64,000 bases of DNA from Prolixibacteraceae bacterium (GTDB lineage: Bacteria > Bacteroidota > Bacteroidia > Bacteroidales > Prolixibacteraceae): positions 496,001 to 560,000 of the forward strand of contig CP082230.1 of assembly GCA_019856515.1 (NCBI GenBank), written 5' to 3'. The notes beneath the pieces were generated by a model, which had not been told where the DNA came from, searched no databases, and saw only the letters and a list, made by a program, of their open reading frames with translations. Below, one piece after another: positions 25,307-34,093 of this stretch. The position numbers and the translations under genes are program-made. Numbering within the stretch: position 1 is the first letter of the stretch; each line of letters opens with the position of its first letter.

Positions 25307-25508
25307 GATTGTGCCCTTAATTTAGATTCATATGTACTTAAAGTATTGTCTTTCTTTGTTAATTAATGTGTAGTTTTACATAACTCATAATTCATCTATC
25401 TAAGAAGTCATCCTCTATCTAAAAAAACAGATAGATATCTCTTTATATGCGATGTTTAAGAAACAGCTTAGATCGTGGATTATAAACTGAACTAATAAAA
25501 CAAAATGT

Positions 25509-27734
25509 ATGAGTACACCACCCAAATTACAAGATCAAATCGTTGCAATTAAAGTATTAAACGGTTGTGATCCTTCTCTAAAGAAAAATTTAAAGGAAGG
25601 GGAATATTACTATCTCAATAAGGTCGTTGATCTAAAAACAATGAAGATTATTTCGGATTTGCCTAGATTGTATGACTATAGCCAACCAGATGGTAGAGAG
25701 ATAACGATAAATATCAGTGCTATTGTTGGAGGAAATGGATCTGGTAAGAGTACAATTGTCGAACTTGTTATTGCATTTCTCTATTCGATATCGGTTCAAA
25801 AAGACATATTAGATGGAGATCAATCTTTTAAAGACTTTCATCTTGAAGTTATATATGTGAAGGATAATAAGCTTATTAAGCTCGTTGGTAAAGGTTTTAA
25901 TGTATCAAGATACGAATGTGATCTAGACGAAACTGAACTTAGCTTTAAGAAAGTTAAGGGATATGTTAAAATCGATGATTTTCCCTACCATGTGGTTACA
26001 AATTATTCTTTATATGGGCTAAATTCATCGGAAATAGGCGAATGGATTGATAAAATGTTTCATAAAAACGATGGCTATCAGGTGCCTTGTGTTTTGACTC
26101 CACATCGAGAAGATGGTAATATTGATGTAAACAAAGAGAGTGAACTAACAAAGGATCGTATGTTGTTAAATGGACTTTCATTAGGGACAGATAAGTCGAA
26201 CTTTCAAATTGTTTCTGATAAAGTTGTCAAGAATATCAGATATACAGTTAATGATAAGAAATTCACTAGCTATGGGGATTATAAGAATAACTACCCTGTA
26301 TTTAAAGTAATGATGTTTGAGCAGCTAGAGGGTGTCGGTGATTATTATGATACTGAGGATGTTATTGGAGGTGCTTTATTAGAATTGCTAGGTTTAGACA
26401 AAGGTCTTTTAGATGGGCATTCTTTAGGTAATGCCCTAAATAAAATTAAATCCTATATCTTTCAGAAAGTAATAAAGATATGTGCAACATATAAGCAATA
26501 TGGATCTTTTGTCTGTTGTTATAGGCAAATAAAAAGAGATCAAGATGAAGATATATCTGTAGTAATGAGTAAACATCTTATTCAGTATGAATTAAATTAT
26601 GATGAAAGAAAATTAGGTGATTTCCATTATTTATGTGACGTTGATGTTGCAAAACTAGGAGAAGCTTTAAAATCTGACCATAGCCATATAACGACCAAAT
26701 TACATCGTGCAATCAATTTTGTTAAATATCATGATAAAGACTATTATCGAGATATCAATGAAATAGCCTCTTCCATTGATCAATATGGTGATTTTATAAG
26801 TCCTGTCTATTCTTTTCCTATTGAGAAATTTCGAAAAAACTTTAAATTATTAATTGAAGACAAGGGTGTAGATATTACAGAAGAAAGCTACAGTGAGTTC
26901 TTCTATCCATCTTTCCTTGATGTCGATTTTGAACTTGTCGATAAAGAACCCAAAGAGGAAGAGAATAAAAACCTCAAAGAGAAAAAGAATAAAGATCTCA
27001 AAAAGGAAAAGAATAAAAGTCCTTTTTGGTTTAATACCCTAAGCTCAGGGGAGAAGCAAAAAATATACTCTATAAACAATCTGCTATATCATGCACGAAA
27101 TATCGATTCTGTATCTAGAACAGAGAAAGGTGAGGAGGAGATATTAAAAACCTATGACTCTGTTACATTTATCCTCGATGAGATTGAGCTGTACTTCCAT
27201 CCAGAAATGCAAAGAACCTATATTGATGATCTAATTAAAACATTAAGTGGTCATAACTTTAAGAATATAAAGAATTTCAATATTACATTTATTACTCACT
27301 CACCATATATCTTATCAGATATTCCGTCTCAATTTATACTGAAATTGAAAAATGGAATAATTCAAGATGATGTAATTAATTCAAGTAATTCTTTTGCAGG
27401 GAATATTCATAATATGTTAGCTCAAGATTTTTTTATGAGTGATAGCATAGGGGAATTTGCTAGAAATAAAATAGATGAAATTGTGGAGTTCTACTATAAG
27501 GTGAAGAGAGATAAGCAAGATAAAAAAGATTTAGATGAATTAAAACAGGATTATAAAACTAAAAGAACTGACTTCGTACAGACTGTAGGTTTGATCGGAG
27601 AGCGTGCCGTTAAGAATATACTTAAATCACAGATTAATTCATTGGAGAGAATACTGTATGCAGATGACCCTGCAGCTGAAATAGAGTTACTAAAAGAAAG
27701 AATAGATCAACTAAACAAAAAGCCTAATGCTTAA
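25509..27734 (+). CDS. AAA/ABC-type ATPase of a Septu-like (PtuA-like) defence pair
   Basis: The 741-residue ATPase has an ABC-type split head. Walker A is GGNGSGKST with Lys80, the signature is LSSGEK (511-516), Walker B is FILDEIEL with Asp557/Glu558, and the H-loop is ITFITHSPY with His597. Such overcoming-lysogenization/AAA_15-type ATPases pair with nucleases in anti-phage systems. Just before the signature is an unusual Lys/Glu/Asn-rich linker of three 8-residue units (EEENKNLK, EKKNKDLK, KEKNKSPF). The C-terminus is helical. Its stop overlaps the start of the HNH gene by eight bases, so the two proteins are made together. At 741 residues it is longer than typical PtuA, so it may be a variant class. 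Confidence 0.88.
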   Translation: MSTPPKLQDQIVAIKVLNGCDPSLKKNLKEGEYYYLNKVVDLKTMKIISDLPRLYDYSQPDGREITINISAIVGGNGSGKSTIVELVIAFLYSISVQKDILDGDQSFKDFHLEVIYVKDNKLIKLVGKGFNVSRYECDLDETELSFKKVKGYVKIDDFPYHVVTNYSLYGLNSSEIGEWIDKMFHKNDGYQVPCVLTPHREDGNIDVNKESELTKDRMLLNGLSLGTDKSNFQIVSDKVVKNIRYTVNDKKFTSYGDYKNNYPVFKVMMFEQLEGVGDYYDTEDVIGGALLELLGLDKGLLDGHSLGNALNKIKSYIFQKVIKICATYKQYGSFVCCYRQIKRDQDEDISVVMSKHLIQYELNYDERKLGDFHYLCDVDVAKLGEALKSDHSHITTKLHRAINFVKYHDKDYYRDINEIASSIDQYGDFISPVYSFPIEKFRKNFKLLIEDKGVDITEESYSEFFYPSFLDVDFELVDKEPKEEENKNLKEKKNKDLKKEKNKSPFWFNTLSSGEKQKIYSINNLLYHARNIDSVSRTEKGEEEILKTYDSVTFILDEIELYFHPEMQRTYIDDLIKTLSGHNFKNIKNFNITFITHSPYILSDIPSQFILKLKNGIIQDDVINSSNSFAGNIHNMLAQDFFMSDSIGEFARNKIDEIVEFYYKVKRDKQDKKDLDELKQDYKTKRTDFVQTVGLIGERAVKNILKSQINSLERILYADDPAAEIELLKERIDQLNKKPNA
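26940..27021 (+). repeat. In-frame 24-bp tandem repeat inside the ATPase gene
   Basis: About three imperfect copies of a 24-bp unit (AAAGAATAAAGATCTCAAAA-like) encode the 8-residue repeats ENKNLKEK, KNKDLKKE and NKSPFWF around residues 480-503. The copies are close enough to suggest recent expansion. The segment sits immediately before the ABC signature loop. Confidence 0.7.
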
Positions 27735-28905
27735 AATACCATATCCCATTGAGGAGGACGATAAAATAAAGATGGAAGTTGATTATCTCAACGCCTTAAG
27801 TAATAAAGCTAAATACGACGAAATTAAGAAAAAGTTAAGTGATCTAGAAGAAAAAATTTCTTCAGATTCACTTGTTAAAAGAATAGATGCTAATTGTATT
27901 CAAAAATATCTTAGTAAGATATTCATTATTAGTATTTCTAAGATGCTACTAATAAAAGATACTCTTGAAAAATATCCTTCATATTTAGAGGAATTGAACC
28001 AAATATTTAAAAAAGAAACGAATTCGGAGAAGATCGATTATCATTATACTACCTTTCAACCAGATATTCGTGATTTTTTTCAAAACGTAACTAATTTAGG
28101 AGTTAAATTGGAATCATGTTTTTACTGCAATATTAGTCACATTAATCCTTTTGCTTTGCCTATTCAAAAATATAAAGATGTTATAGATTTCTTAAATAAG
28201 GCATCAAAAAAAGAATTAAAACAAATCAATGATATCGGAAAGGCAAGAGCTGAAAGTATTTTTGAGAAAGATTTTAAGGAACAGGAAGAATTGATTGGTA
28301 TTAATAAAATTAATAATAAAGATCTGGAAATTATCATTAAAGATATTGAGCAGAAATTAAATGATACTCAAGAAGAATACTCTCAGTATTTCACATTAGA
28401 TCATTTTATGCCAAAGGCAAAATATCCTTGTTTTTCATTGTCGTTATATAATTTTGTTCCTTCCTGCCATACCTGTAACTGTACATTGAAAGTTGATAAG
28501 TTTGATAAAGTAATTGAAGATAATATATCAAGTATTTCACCATCATCTGAAGATTTTACTTTAGATCGAGATTTTAGATTTCACCTCTTATATCCTTCAG
28601 AAAAAAAACAAAAGGAATTCATATTAAGTAATGAAATACTGAGTAATACTAAAGCTGTTGAGGCCGTATTTGACTTGTTTGCTTTGGAAGGACGTTATAA
28701 GCATTTCGAAGAAGAGGCCAATGAAATGGTTGATAAATCAATGAAATATAGTGACTCCAACCTCGATCAGATATCACGTTTGTTAAAGGTCTCTACAAAC
28801 GAATTAGAGAAAGATATATACGGGGCAGATCTATATGATGAGAAATGCCAAAAGCCGCTATCAAAACTTCGTAAAGATATCGCAAAACAAATTGATATTA
28901 TTTAA
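27727..28905 (+). CDS. HNH-type nuclease of a Septu-like (PtuB-like) defence pair
   Basis: This 392-residue protein carries a zinc-finger HNH nuclease. LDHFMPKAKYP supplies Asp225-His226, the first catalytic pair; YNFVPSCHTCN supplies Asn242 and the CxxC at 247-250. A first CxxC (CFYC, 131-134) is separated from the core by about 95 mostly helical residues. The N-terminal 100 residues and the C-terminal 110 are helical. The pairing with the preceding ATPase, with an 8-base overlap, matches the PtuA/PtuB arrangement of Septu systems, where ATP sensing gates DNA cutting. It is larger than most PtuB proteins. A long hairpin follows its stop. Confidence 0.87.
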   Translation: MLKIPYPIEEDDKIKMEVDYLNALSNKAKYDEIKKKLSDLEEKISSDSLVKRIDANCIQKYLSKIFIISISKMLLIKDTLEKYPSYLEELNQIFKKETNSEKIDYHYTTFQPDIRDFFQNVTNLGVKLESCFYCNISHINPFALPIQKYKDVIDFLNKASKKELKQINDIGKARAESIFEKDFKEQEELIGINKINNKDLEIIIKDIEQKLNDTQEEYSQYFTLDHFMPKAKYPCFSLSLYNFVPSCHTCNCTLKVDKFDKVIEDNISSISPSSEDFTLDRDFRFHLLYPSEKKQKEFILSNEILSNTKAVEAVFDLFALEGRYKHFEEEANEMVDKSMKYSDSNLDQISRLLKVSTNELEKDIYGADLYDEKCQKPLSKLRKDIAKQIDII

Positions 28906-28939
28906 AAGTCATGTTGTGTTAAGATGGTTTACTACCGCT

Positions 28940-28985
28940 TAGATAAAATTTAGGTAGGAGAGAACTCCTACCTAAATTTTATCTA
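28940..28985. terminator. Long perfect hairpin between convergent genes
   Basis: TAGATAAAATTTAGGTAGGAG (28940-28960, 21 bases) pairs perfectly with 28965-28985 around an AGAA tetraloop. It lies between the HNH gene and the convergent SNF2 gene and includes the SNF2 stop codon. It is probably a bidirectional terminator, although the classical U-tract is short and the stem is unusually long. Confidence 0.75.
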
Positions 28986-31900
28986 CTCTTTTGAAATACG
29001 AACAAGCTCATCTAACTCTTGGTTGGTTAACTCACCAATCCATTTCTCTCCTTGTGTCACCGTTAAGTCTGCTAGGGCTTTCTTACTTTGAATCATCTTA
29101 TCTATCTTCTCTTCGAAGGTGTCTTTGGTAATCATACGATGTACCATCACATTCTTCTTCTGCCCAATACGGAAGGCCCTATCTGTCGCTTGTGCTTCCA
29201 CTGCTGGGTTCCACCAGAGGTCATAATGAACCACATGATTCGCAGCCGTAAGGTTAAGTCCAGTACCACCTGCTTTGATAGATAAGATAAAGATCTTAAC
29301 ATGCGGCTTATTCTGAAAATCTTCGACCATCTGGTCTCTACTCTTTCGTGGCGTACCCCCATGCAAGAATAGAGGTGTTTGGCGCAACTCTTGTTCAATC
29401 ATCTGAGTCAAAAGATCTCCCATCTCTTTATATTGCGTAAAGATCAGCACCTTCTCATTGCTCTCCATGATCGATGTAAGCAGAGAGATAAGGTGTGCTG
29501 CTTTACCTGAAAGAGCAATATTACTATCCCCCTTCTTTAAAAATTGAGATGGATGGTTACATATCTGCTTTAACGCCGTCATCATCTTTAAGATCAAACC
29601 AGCTCTCTTAAACGCGGAGTCCGTATCATCTCTCGAATCTTTTGCCTCCTTGATAACCCCTTCATACAGCGCTGTTTGATCTGCCGTTAATTGTGTGTAA
29701 CAGTTGTGCTCCACCTTATCTGGAAGATCCGAGATAATAGATTTATCCATCTTCGTACGTCTAAGAATAAATGGCTTGGTCACCATCTTAAAGACCTCAA
29801 GCTGTTGATGGTTATTCTCTAACTCTATCGGCTTAGAGAAATTCTTTTGAAAAGCCGTCGCACTACCTAGATATCCTTTGTTTACAAAATCAAAAATACT
29901 CCAATACTCCTTCAATCGGTTCTCCACTGGGGTACCACTCATCGCAATCTTACTATTTGCTTTAAGCTTCTTAATGGCTTTGGTTTGATGTGTCCCAGCA
30001 TTCTTTATGTTTTGCGCTTCATCAATAGCAGCAATCGCCCACTTAACCTTAGAGAGCTTCTCTATGTCACTACGCATCACCCCATAAGAGGTGATCGTTA
30101 TATCTGCGGCCGAAACATCCAATTCACGCTTGGTTCCGTGATATATCTGATAGCTCAAAGAAGGAGCAAAACGTTCTAACTCTTTGCTCCAGTTGGTGAT
30201 CAAAGTCGTAGGCACAACAATGATGGCCTTATGTTTATCTAACTGTTTCTCTTCTTTTAACTTCAGAAGAAGTGTAATGATCTGAATGGTCTTCCCCAGT
30301 CCCATATCATCAGCAATAATACTTCCAAAGCCGATTTTCGTATTGTTATATAACCATTGAAATCCTCTCTCTTGATATGGACGTAGAGTGGCATCCAAAG
30401 TGTTTGGTATCTCAACATCCTTAGGTGTCGTAGTCTCTTTAATCAACATACGCACTTCATCGGTCAATGTAACCGTTGCACCATCATAACTCTCCGATAG
30501 GGCGGACTGGAGTATATCTGCTTTCGAGACCTTCTTCTCTGTGTTGATGTTATCCAACAACTTCGCGATCTCTTTGGGGTCCACCATGATATAGTTCTCT
30601 CTCAACTTGATAATACCAGACATATTCTGAACCATCTTTCTGAACTCCGAAATGGAAACAGTGGTGTCACCAATGGCGATCTGCCATTCGAAATCTAATA
30701 CACTATCTAAGCTGAGGTAGCTCTTTGTATTTGATGACTCCAGTTGAGATGTAATCTTCATGGACAACTGTGGTCTAGCCAGATCTTTCAAAGAAGCGGG
30801 AAGCATCACACGAATGTTTAACAATCGAACCCAAGGCAGGACATAAGTCATAAAATCCATAAACCCATCTGCTTTGTAAATCAGCTTTTGATCTTTCTTG
30901 CTCGTAACCAATGTCTTTAGATCCTTAAACTCATTGGTTAAGCTAGATAGTGTCTTTAATAGGGAAGGCTTGAAGGTTTCATACTGTTTGTCCTCAAGAA
31001 ATGTAGACAGAGGGAGAGGCTTTCCAATTCCATTCTTCTGATCTTCTACCCACAATTCGAACTCAAACTGATGCTTATTAGGATTATCTTGTACCTTCAC
31101 AATAGGCACAAACTGATTGGAACTGAGAAATAACAGGTGTAGATATTGATGGATACTCTCAGGTATCTGCTTCTCATGGAGTGCATCGAAAGATTGCGGT
31201 TCTCCATAAAAGAACATATTAACGACTTTGGCATCGGTACTTTTTAGACTCTTCACCTCTATAGGCCGGTTCTCCGAAACAAAATAGGTCAGAAACTGTG
31301 ATGCCATAGCCATCACCTGATCATAAGCAGAGAGATAATGCACCTTCGTACCCTCTTCCAAAACTCGAACAAGATCTTCCGTTAGGTTCGATGCCAATAT
31401 TTCAATAAAAGCATGTACCTCTGGATTAATGGTTGCAGGAATCCATCGAACCACATGTTTAATGCCACGCATATCAAGAATCTGAGGAATATACGCGCCA
31501 CTTGCTGCTAGTTTCAAACTCAAATGATAACATTGGTAAAGAGTTTGTAGACTAGTGGACAAACGAGATAGATATTTTCTAGGAATACGATCCAAGAAAT
31601 TCATCATCCCATAGATGCCATCATCCAATACATTGAATTCAACGACACCTCGATCCGACTGCATCATTGCACTGTGAAATAGACTATTGTCGTTGATCCA
31701 AACCAATGTGCTATAGATATCCTCGAACTCCATGGGTTCAAACATAGTCACCTCTTTATTCAGGATAGTGGTGGCATACTTCTCTACCGAACGATACTGC
31801 TTCTGCATTAAAGAGAGAAACTTCTTTTCAAAGAATACGGTTTGATTATCTAGTAAAGACAAGATATTCTTCGACTGCTTGGTAAGAGACGATAGGTCCA

Positions 31901-32516
31901 TATCCAATGCATTACGATCCTCCTTCTCCTGTACTTTGTATTTATATTGTTTCGATGAGTAGATGTTAGACATACAGGGAATAGAACGCTCTTTTGTTAG
32001 GTTCAATCCCTCTCTTTTCAACTCCTTCTGGATATCTAAACCTTTCAGTGAAAACAGACGAAAAGGGTCACGGTCAATCTCTTCTGAAATCAGGTAGATC
32101 ACCGCTGCCAAATGTTTACAAGGAACAGCATAATCGGGACAAGAACAATCCATTGAAAAATCATTCCATCGAAGAGGAAAGAGATCGATATTCAGTTCAT
32201 TGGCAATTACATATATCTCTTCAGGAAGTTCTCTATTTAGTAGACTGGCTAAAATCAAAGGCTCTTGATAGATCACTTTTAACAAAGCATCTTTCTCTGC
32301 TTGTATGAGTTTAGGAACGACGATCTCAACACGATAAGGTGTGCGCATCGATCCTTTTACCTTCGCCTCGATTCGATTGTCCTTAAAATCAATACTCTTC
32401 ACATAACTATTTCGAGCATAAGTTCTTCCCCTAGGTAGACGGTTGTTGTTATCTATATGGGTTAAAGAGTTAAGAAATTTCTCGCCCCACCATGTTAGTC
32501 CAAATTTTTTAGCCAT
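28983..32516 (-). CDS. SNF2-family helicase with SWIM zinc finger
   Basis: I start this protein at the ATG at 32516 (MAKKFGLTWWGEKFLNSL), the usual N-terminus of the family; in-frame ATGs at 32528 and 32558 add 4-14 residues. It is about 1177 residues long. A SWIM zinc finger (CSCPDYAVPCKHLAAVIYL) lies near residue 155. The SNF2 ATPase domain follows in the C-terminal half: ADDMGLGKT for motif I, AIDEAQNIKN for motif II, MSGTPVENRL for motif III. The helicase C-terminal domain has LSIKAGGTGLNLTAAN and DRAFRIGQ. Such proteins remodel protein-DNA complexes. It faces the Septu-like pair convergently, but the family is common in Bacteroidota chromosomes, so a defence role cannot be assumed. Confidence 0.93.
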   Translation of the reverse strand: MAKKFGLTWWGEKFLNSLTHIDNNNRLPRGRTYARNSYVKSIDFKDNRIEAKVKGSMRTPYRVEIVVPKLIQAEKDALLKVIYQEPLILASLLNRELPEEIYVIANELNIDLFPLRWNDFSMDCSCPDYAVPCKHLAAVIYLISEEIDRDPFRLFSLKGLDIQKELKREGLNLTKERSIPCMSNIYSSKQYKYKVQEKEDRNALDMDLSSLTKQSKNILSLLDNQTVFFEKKFLSLMQKQYRSVEKYATTILNKEVTMFEPMEFEDIYSTLVWINDNSLFHSAMMQSDRGVVEFNVLDDGIYGMMNFLDRIPRKYLSRLSTSLQTLYQCYHLSLKLAASGAYIPQILDMRGIKHVVRWIPATINPEVHAFIEILASNLTEDLVRVLEEGTKVHYLSAYDQVMAMASQFLTYFVSENRPIEVKSLKSTDAKVVNMFFYGEPQSFDALHEKQIPESIHQYLHLLFLSSNQFVPIVKVQDNPNKHQFEFELWVEDQKNGIGKPLPLSTFLEDKQYETFKPSLLKTLSSLTNEFKDLKTLVTSKKDQKLIYKADGFMDFMTYVLPWVRLLNIRVMLPASLKDLARPQLSMKITSQLESSNTKSYLSLDSVLDFEWQIAIGDTTVSISEFRKMVQNMSGIIKLRENYIMVDPKEIAKLLDNINTEKKVSKADILQSALSESYDGATVTLTDEVRMLIKETTTPKDVEIPNTLDATLRPYQERGFQWLYNNTKIGFGSIIADDMGLGKTIQIITLLLKLKEEKQLDKHKAIIVVPTTLITNWSKELERFAPSLSYQIYHGTKRELDVSAADITITSYGVMRSDIEKLSKVKWAIAAIDEAQNIKNAGTHQTKAIKKLKANSKIAMSGTPVENRLKEYWSIFDFVNKGYLGSATAFQKNFSKPIELENNHQQLEVFKMVTKPFILRRTKMDKSIISDLPDKVEHNCYTQLTADQTALYEGVIKEAKDSRDDTDSAFKRAGLILKMMTALKQICNHPSQFLKKGDSNIALSGKAAHLISLLTSIMESNEKVLIFTQYKEMGDLLTQMIEQELRQTPLFLHGGTPRKSRDQMVEDFQNKPHVKIFILSIKAGGTGLNLTAANHVVHYDLWWNPAVEAQATDRAFRIGQKKNVMVHRMITKDTFEEKIDKMIQSKKALADLTVTQGEKWIGELTNQELDELVRISKE

Positions 32517-32928
32517 ATCACTTATCATTGTTTCATTCCAAAGATAAAAAACAATCATATAATAGACCCTCTTTTACGATGTAATTCGTTGTGGTATATT
32601 ACTGAATACATCCCAGTTAGACACTGTCTATAAAGTGGGTCTGTCTTGATATTCTGTAGACCTCTCCCTTCTGATATGACCATCTCCTCATTTGCTTGCC
32701 ATCAAGAAAATATCTCTCCTTAAACCCTATATGTTGTCTAACCGTTTGTTACTCAAGAAATAGACAATTGATCATCTCCACATTTAATAGTTTTCGACAC
32801 ATCAAATGGGTGCCCATATACTATCCTGATCATTACAAACGACAGTATTAAAGGCTCTTTATGAAAGTTGGAGGGTGACCATTTTAAATAGAGCAATGCT
32901 TATATACCATTATCACATCCGACCACAT

Positions 32929-33115
32929 CAATATCACCTTACGCTGACCAACAAGCTACTTGCTCCTGCCTTTCCCCTGAGATGGCTCGAAATTGATTCA
33001 AAGTTCACTCGAAGTTCATTCATCGATTTCCCATTTTGGGTGAGGGAATTTCGAGTGAACTTGGAATGATATCCAAGAAAAAGCAGGTGATAGCAGCATG
33101 TTAGTCAGGTGATAG
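32929..33115. repeat. Long imperfect inverted repeat (MITE-like)
   Basis: The centre is a perfect 13-bp pair, AAGTTCACTCGAA (33001-33013) with TTCGAGTGAACTT (33050-33062), around a loop containing TTTCCC/GGGAA. Further out, ATCACCT...GCTGACCAAC...CCTGCCTTTCC on the left resembles the complement of GAAAAAGCAGG...GTTAGTCAGGTGAT on the right. The whole folds as a hairpin of nearly 190 bases. It has no ORF, as expected for a non-autonomous element. Its ends and any target duplication could not be defined. Confidence 0.5.
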
Positions 33116-33884
33116 GGGCTTTAAAAGTTCTTTATGAATCTCTATTTATTTAAAACGCCGTAATCTCGCAGGTTGTATCCTTTAGGATACTATTTCAATG
33201 ATTCGTGATCTTCTTCAATCTTGAATGTGTTGTTCTATAATTGCATTGTTTTAATAGGCATCTAAGCTCTTCTATGTTACTAACCTTGGTGAAGGCGATA
33301 TATGGCATGGAGAATACAGGAGTGTGATTGCAATAGATTCTGTTTCCGAGCTGGAGCTGCGTGTTCCTAAGGGGTGCATAAAGACCATGAATTGCCCCAT
33401 TAAGGTCGTTCATGGTTTTTATGATAACTTGGATCGGGAAAGTGCTTCTACTTTAGGAAATAACCTATATTTTAGATAGGGTTTCCTTCGTAGTTTATTG
33501 ATACTTCAAGGATACTTCATTGATACTTCATTCATCAAAAATGTTAAATAGATGAATATACTATCGTGATGCTGTAGTTTTGGAGATGTAAAAGGGTTAA
33601 CAAACCATATCGATATGTGTTCGTGATCTTTTTGATGAAATTATTATCGTAATGGGTTCAAAAAGCTTAAACCTACAATAAAAGATGGTCTGTTTGTCGT
33701 AATGTGATTGGAGAATATAGCGTTGCATTGATGATTTGGTTGCAGCGCTATATAGTTACTCACTAAGTTTCGGAAAGAGCCAGTTTTTTTGATCTAATTG
33801 CCGATATAAGAAGCTTCTTGAATAGTTAAACGAATAAAAAGAAAACGATGAAAATAATTACTCCTCATAAAAATGAAGAATGTT

Positions 33885-34040
33885 TAGCACTTTCAGTGCA
33901 TTGTTGCAATAATATGAGATGCGATGAATGAAATGGTTTCAATGGTGGTAAATACTGTTGGTAAACAAGATGGGAATTGCAATAGAGTGTTACGATATGA
34001 TGCAGAGCTGAGCGCTGCATTCCTAGTTGTTTATGTTTCC
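33885..34040 (+). repeat. 156-bp dispersed repeat, copy A
   Basis: This copy is about 94% identical to copy B at 37930-38085 (9 differences in 156, no gaps) and has the same orientation. It includes small stem-loops: GCACT-TTC-AGTGC (33887-33899), ATTG-TTG-CAAT, TGAAA-TGG-TTTCA, and TGTT-GGTA-AACA. It lies 54 bases past the stop of the DUF302 lipoprotein gene. Confidence 0.8.
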
Positions 34041-34093
34041 CTATTGTGTCAATCAGAGCCTATAACCTCAATCTAAGTCAGCTTCTTGGTATT

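Larger units (their letters stand above)
24615..25508. other. 894-base intergenic region full of repeats and hairpins
   Basis: This region has no convincing protein gene. It starts with short degenerate repeats: a TGTGCAATGGAA motif twice, about 24668 and 24716; the widespread environmental-genome phrase CACTAAGGCACAAAGACACG near 24690; and CACGGATTCTCACGGAT near 24735. Two 144-bp copies of a hairpin-string element (annotated separately) follow. Further stems are CTAATT/AATTAG (about 25152-25168) and ATTAGACATAA/TTATGTCTAAT (25164-25174/25189-25199), then a strong terminator at 25274. The final 200 bases before the ATPase gene hold its promoter region and nothing else I recognise. Confidence 0.6.
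32559..34093. other. 1.5-kb gene-free, repeat-rich region
   Basis: No ORF here looks real; short frames are shadows of repeats. Contents: an imperfect long inverted repeat at 32929-33115; a diverged possible copy of the 156-bp repeat near 33270-33370; a terminator-like stem ACCATGAA/TTCATGGT with T5 (33384-33420, plus strand); a TTGATACTTCA-type direct repeat, three units, near 33499-33535; a 13-bp stem with one mismatch, ATATAGCGTTGCA/TGCAGCGCTATAT (33715-33753); and a full copy of the 156-bp repeat at 33885-34040. Confidence 0.6.

Noticed and set aside
25509..28905. A retron of the Ec78 type, which also uses PtuA/PtuB
   Set aside because: No reverse transcriptase gene is present, and the upstream repeats do not show the msr/msd layout.
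28983..32516. Defence-associated SNF2 helicase (for example DISARM or BREX-like)
   Set aside because: The SWIM/SNF2 form is common in Bacteroidota chromosomes, and no methylase, DUF1998 or other system genes are nearby.
33195..33413. 72-residue minus-strand frame in the gene-free region
   Set aside because: It overlaps a diverged piece of the 156-bp repeat and a terminator-like stem; no domain and no start signal.
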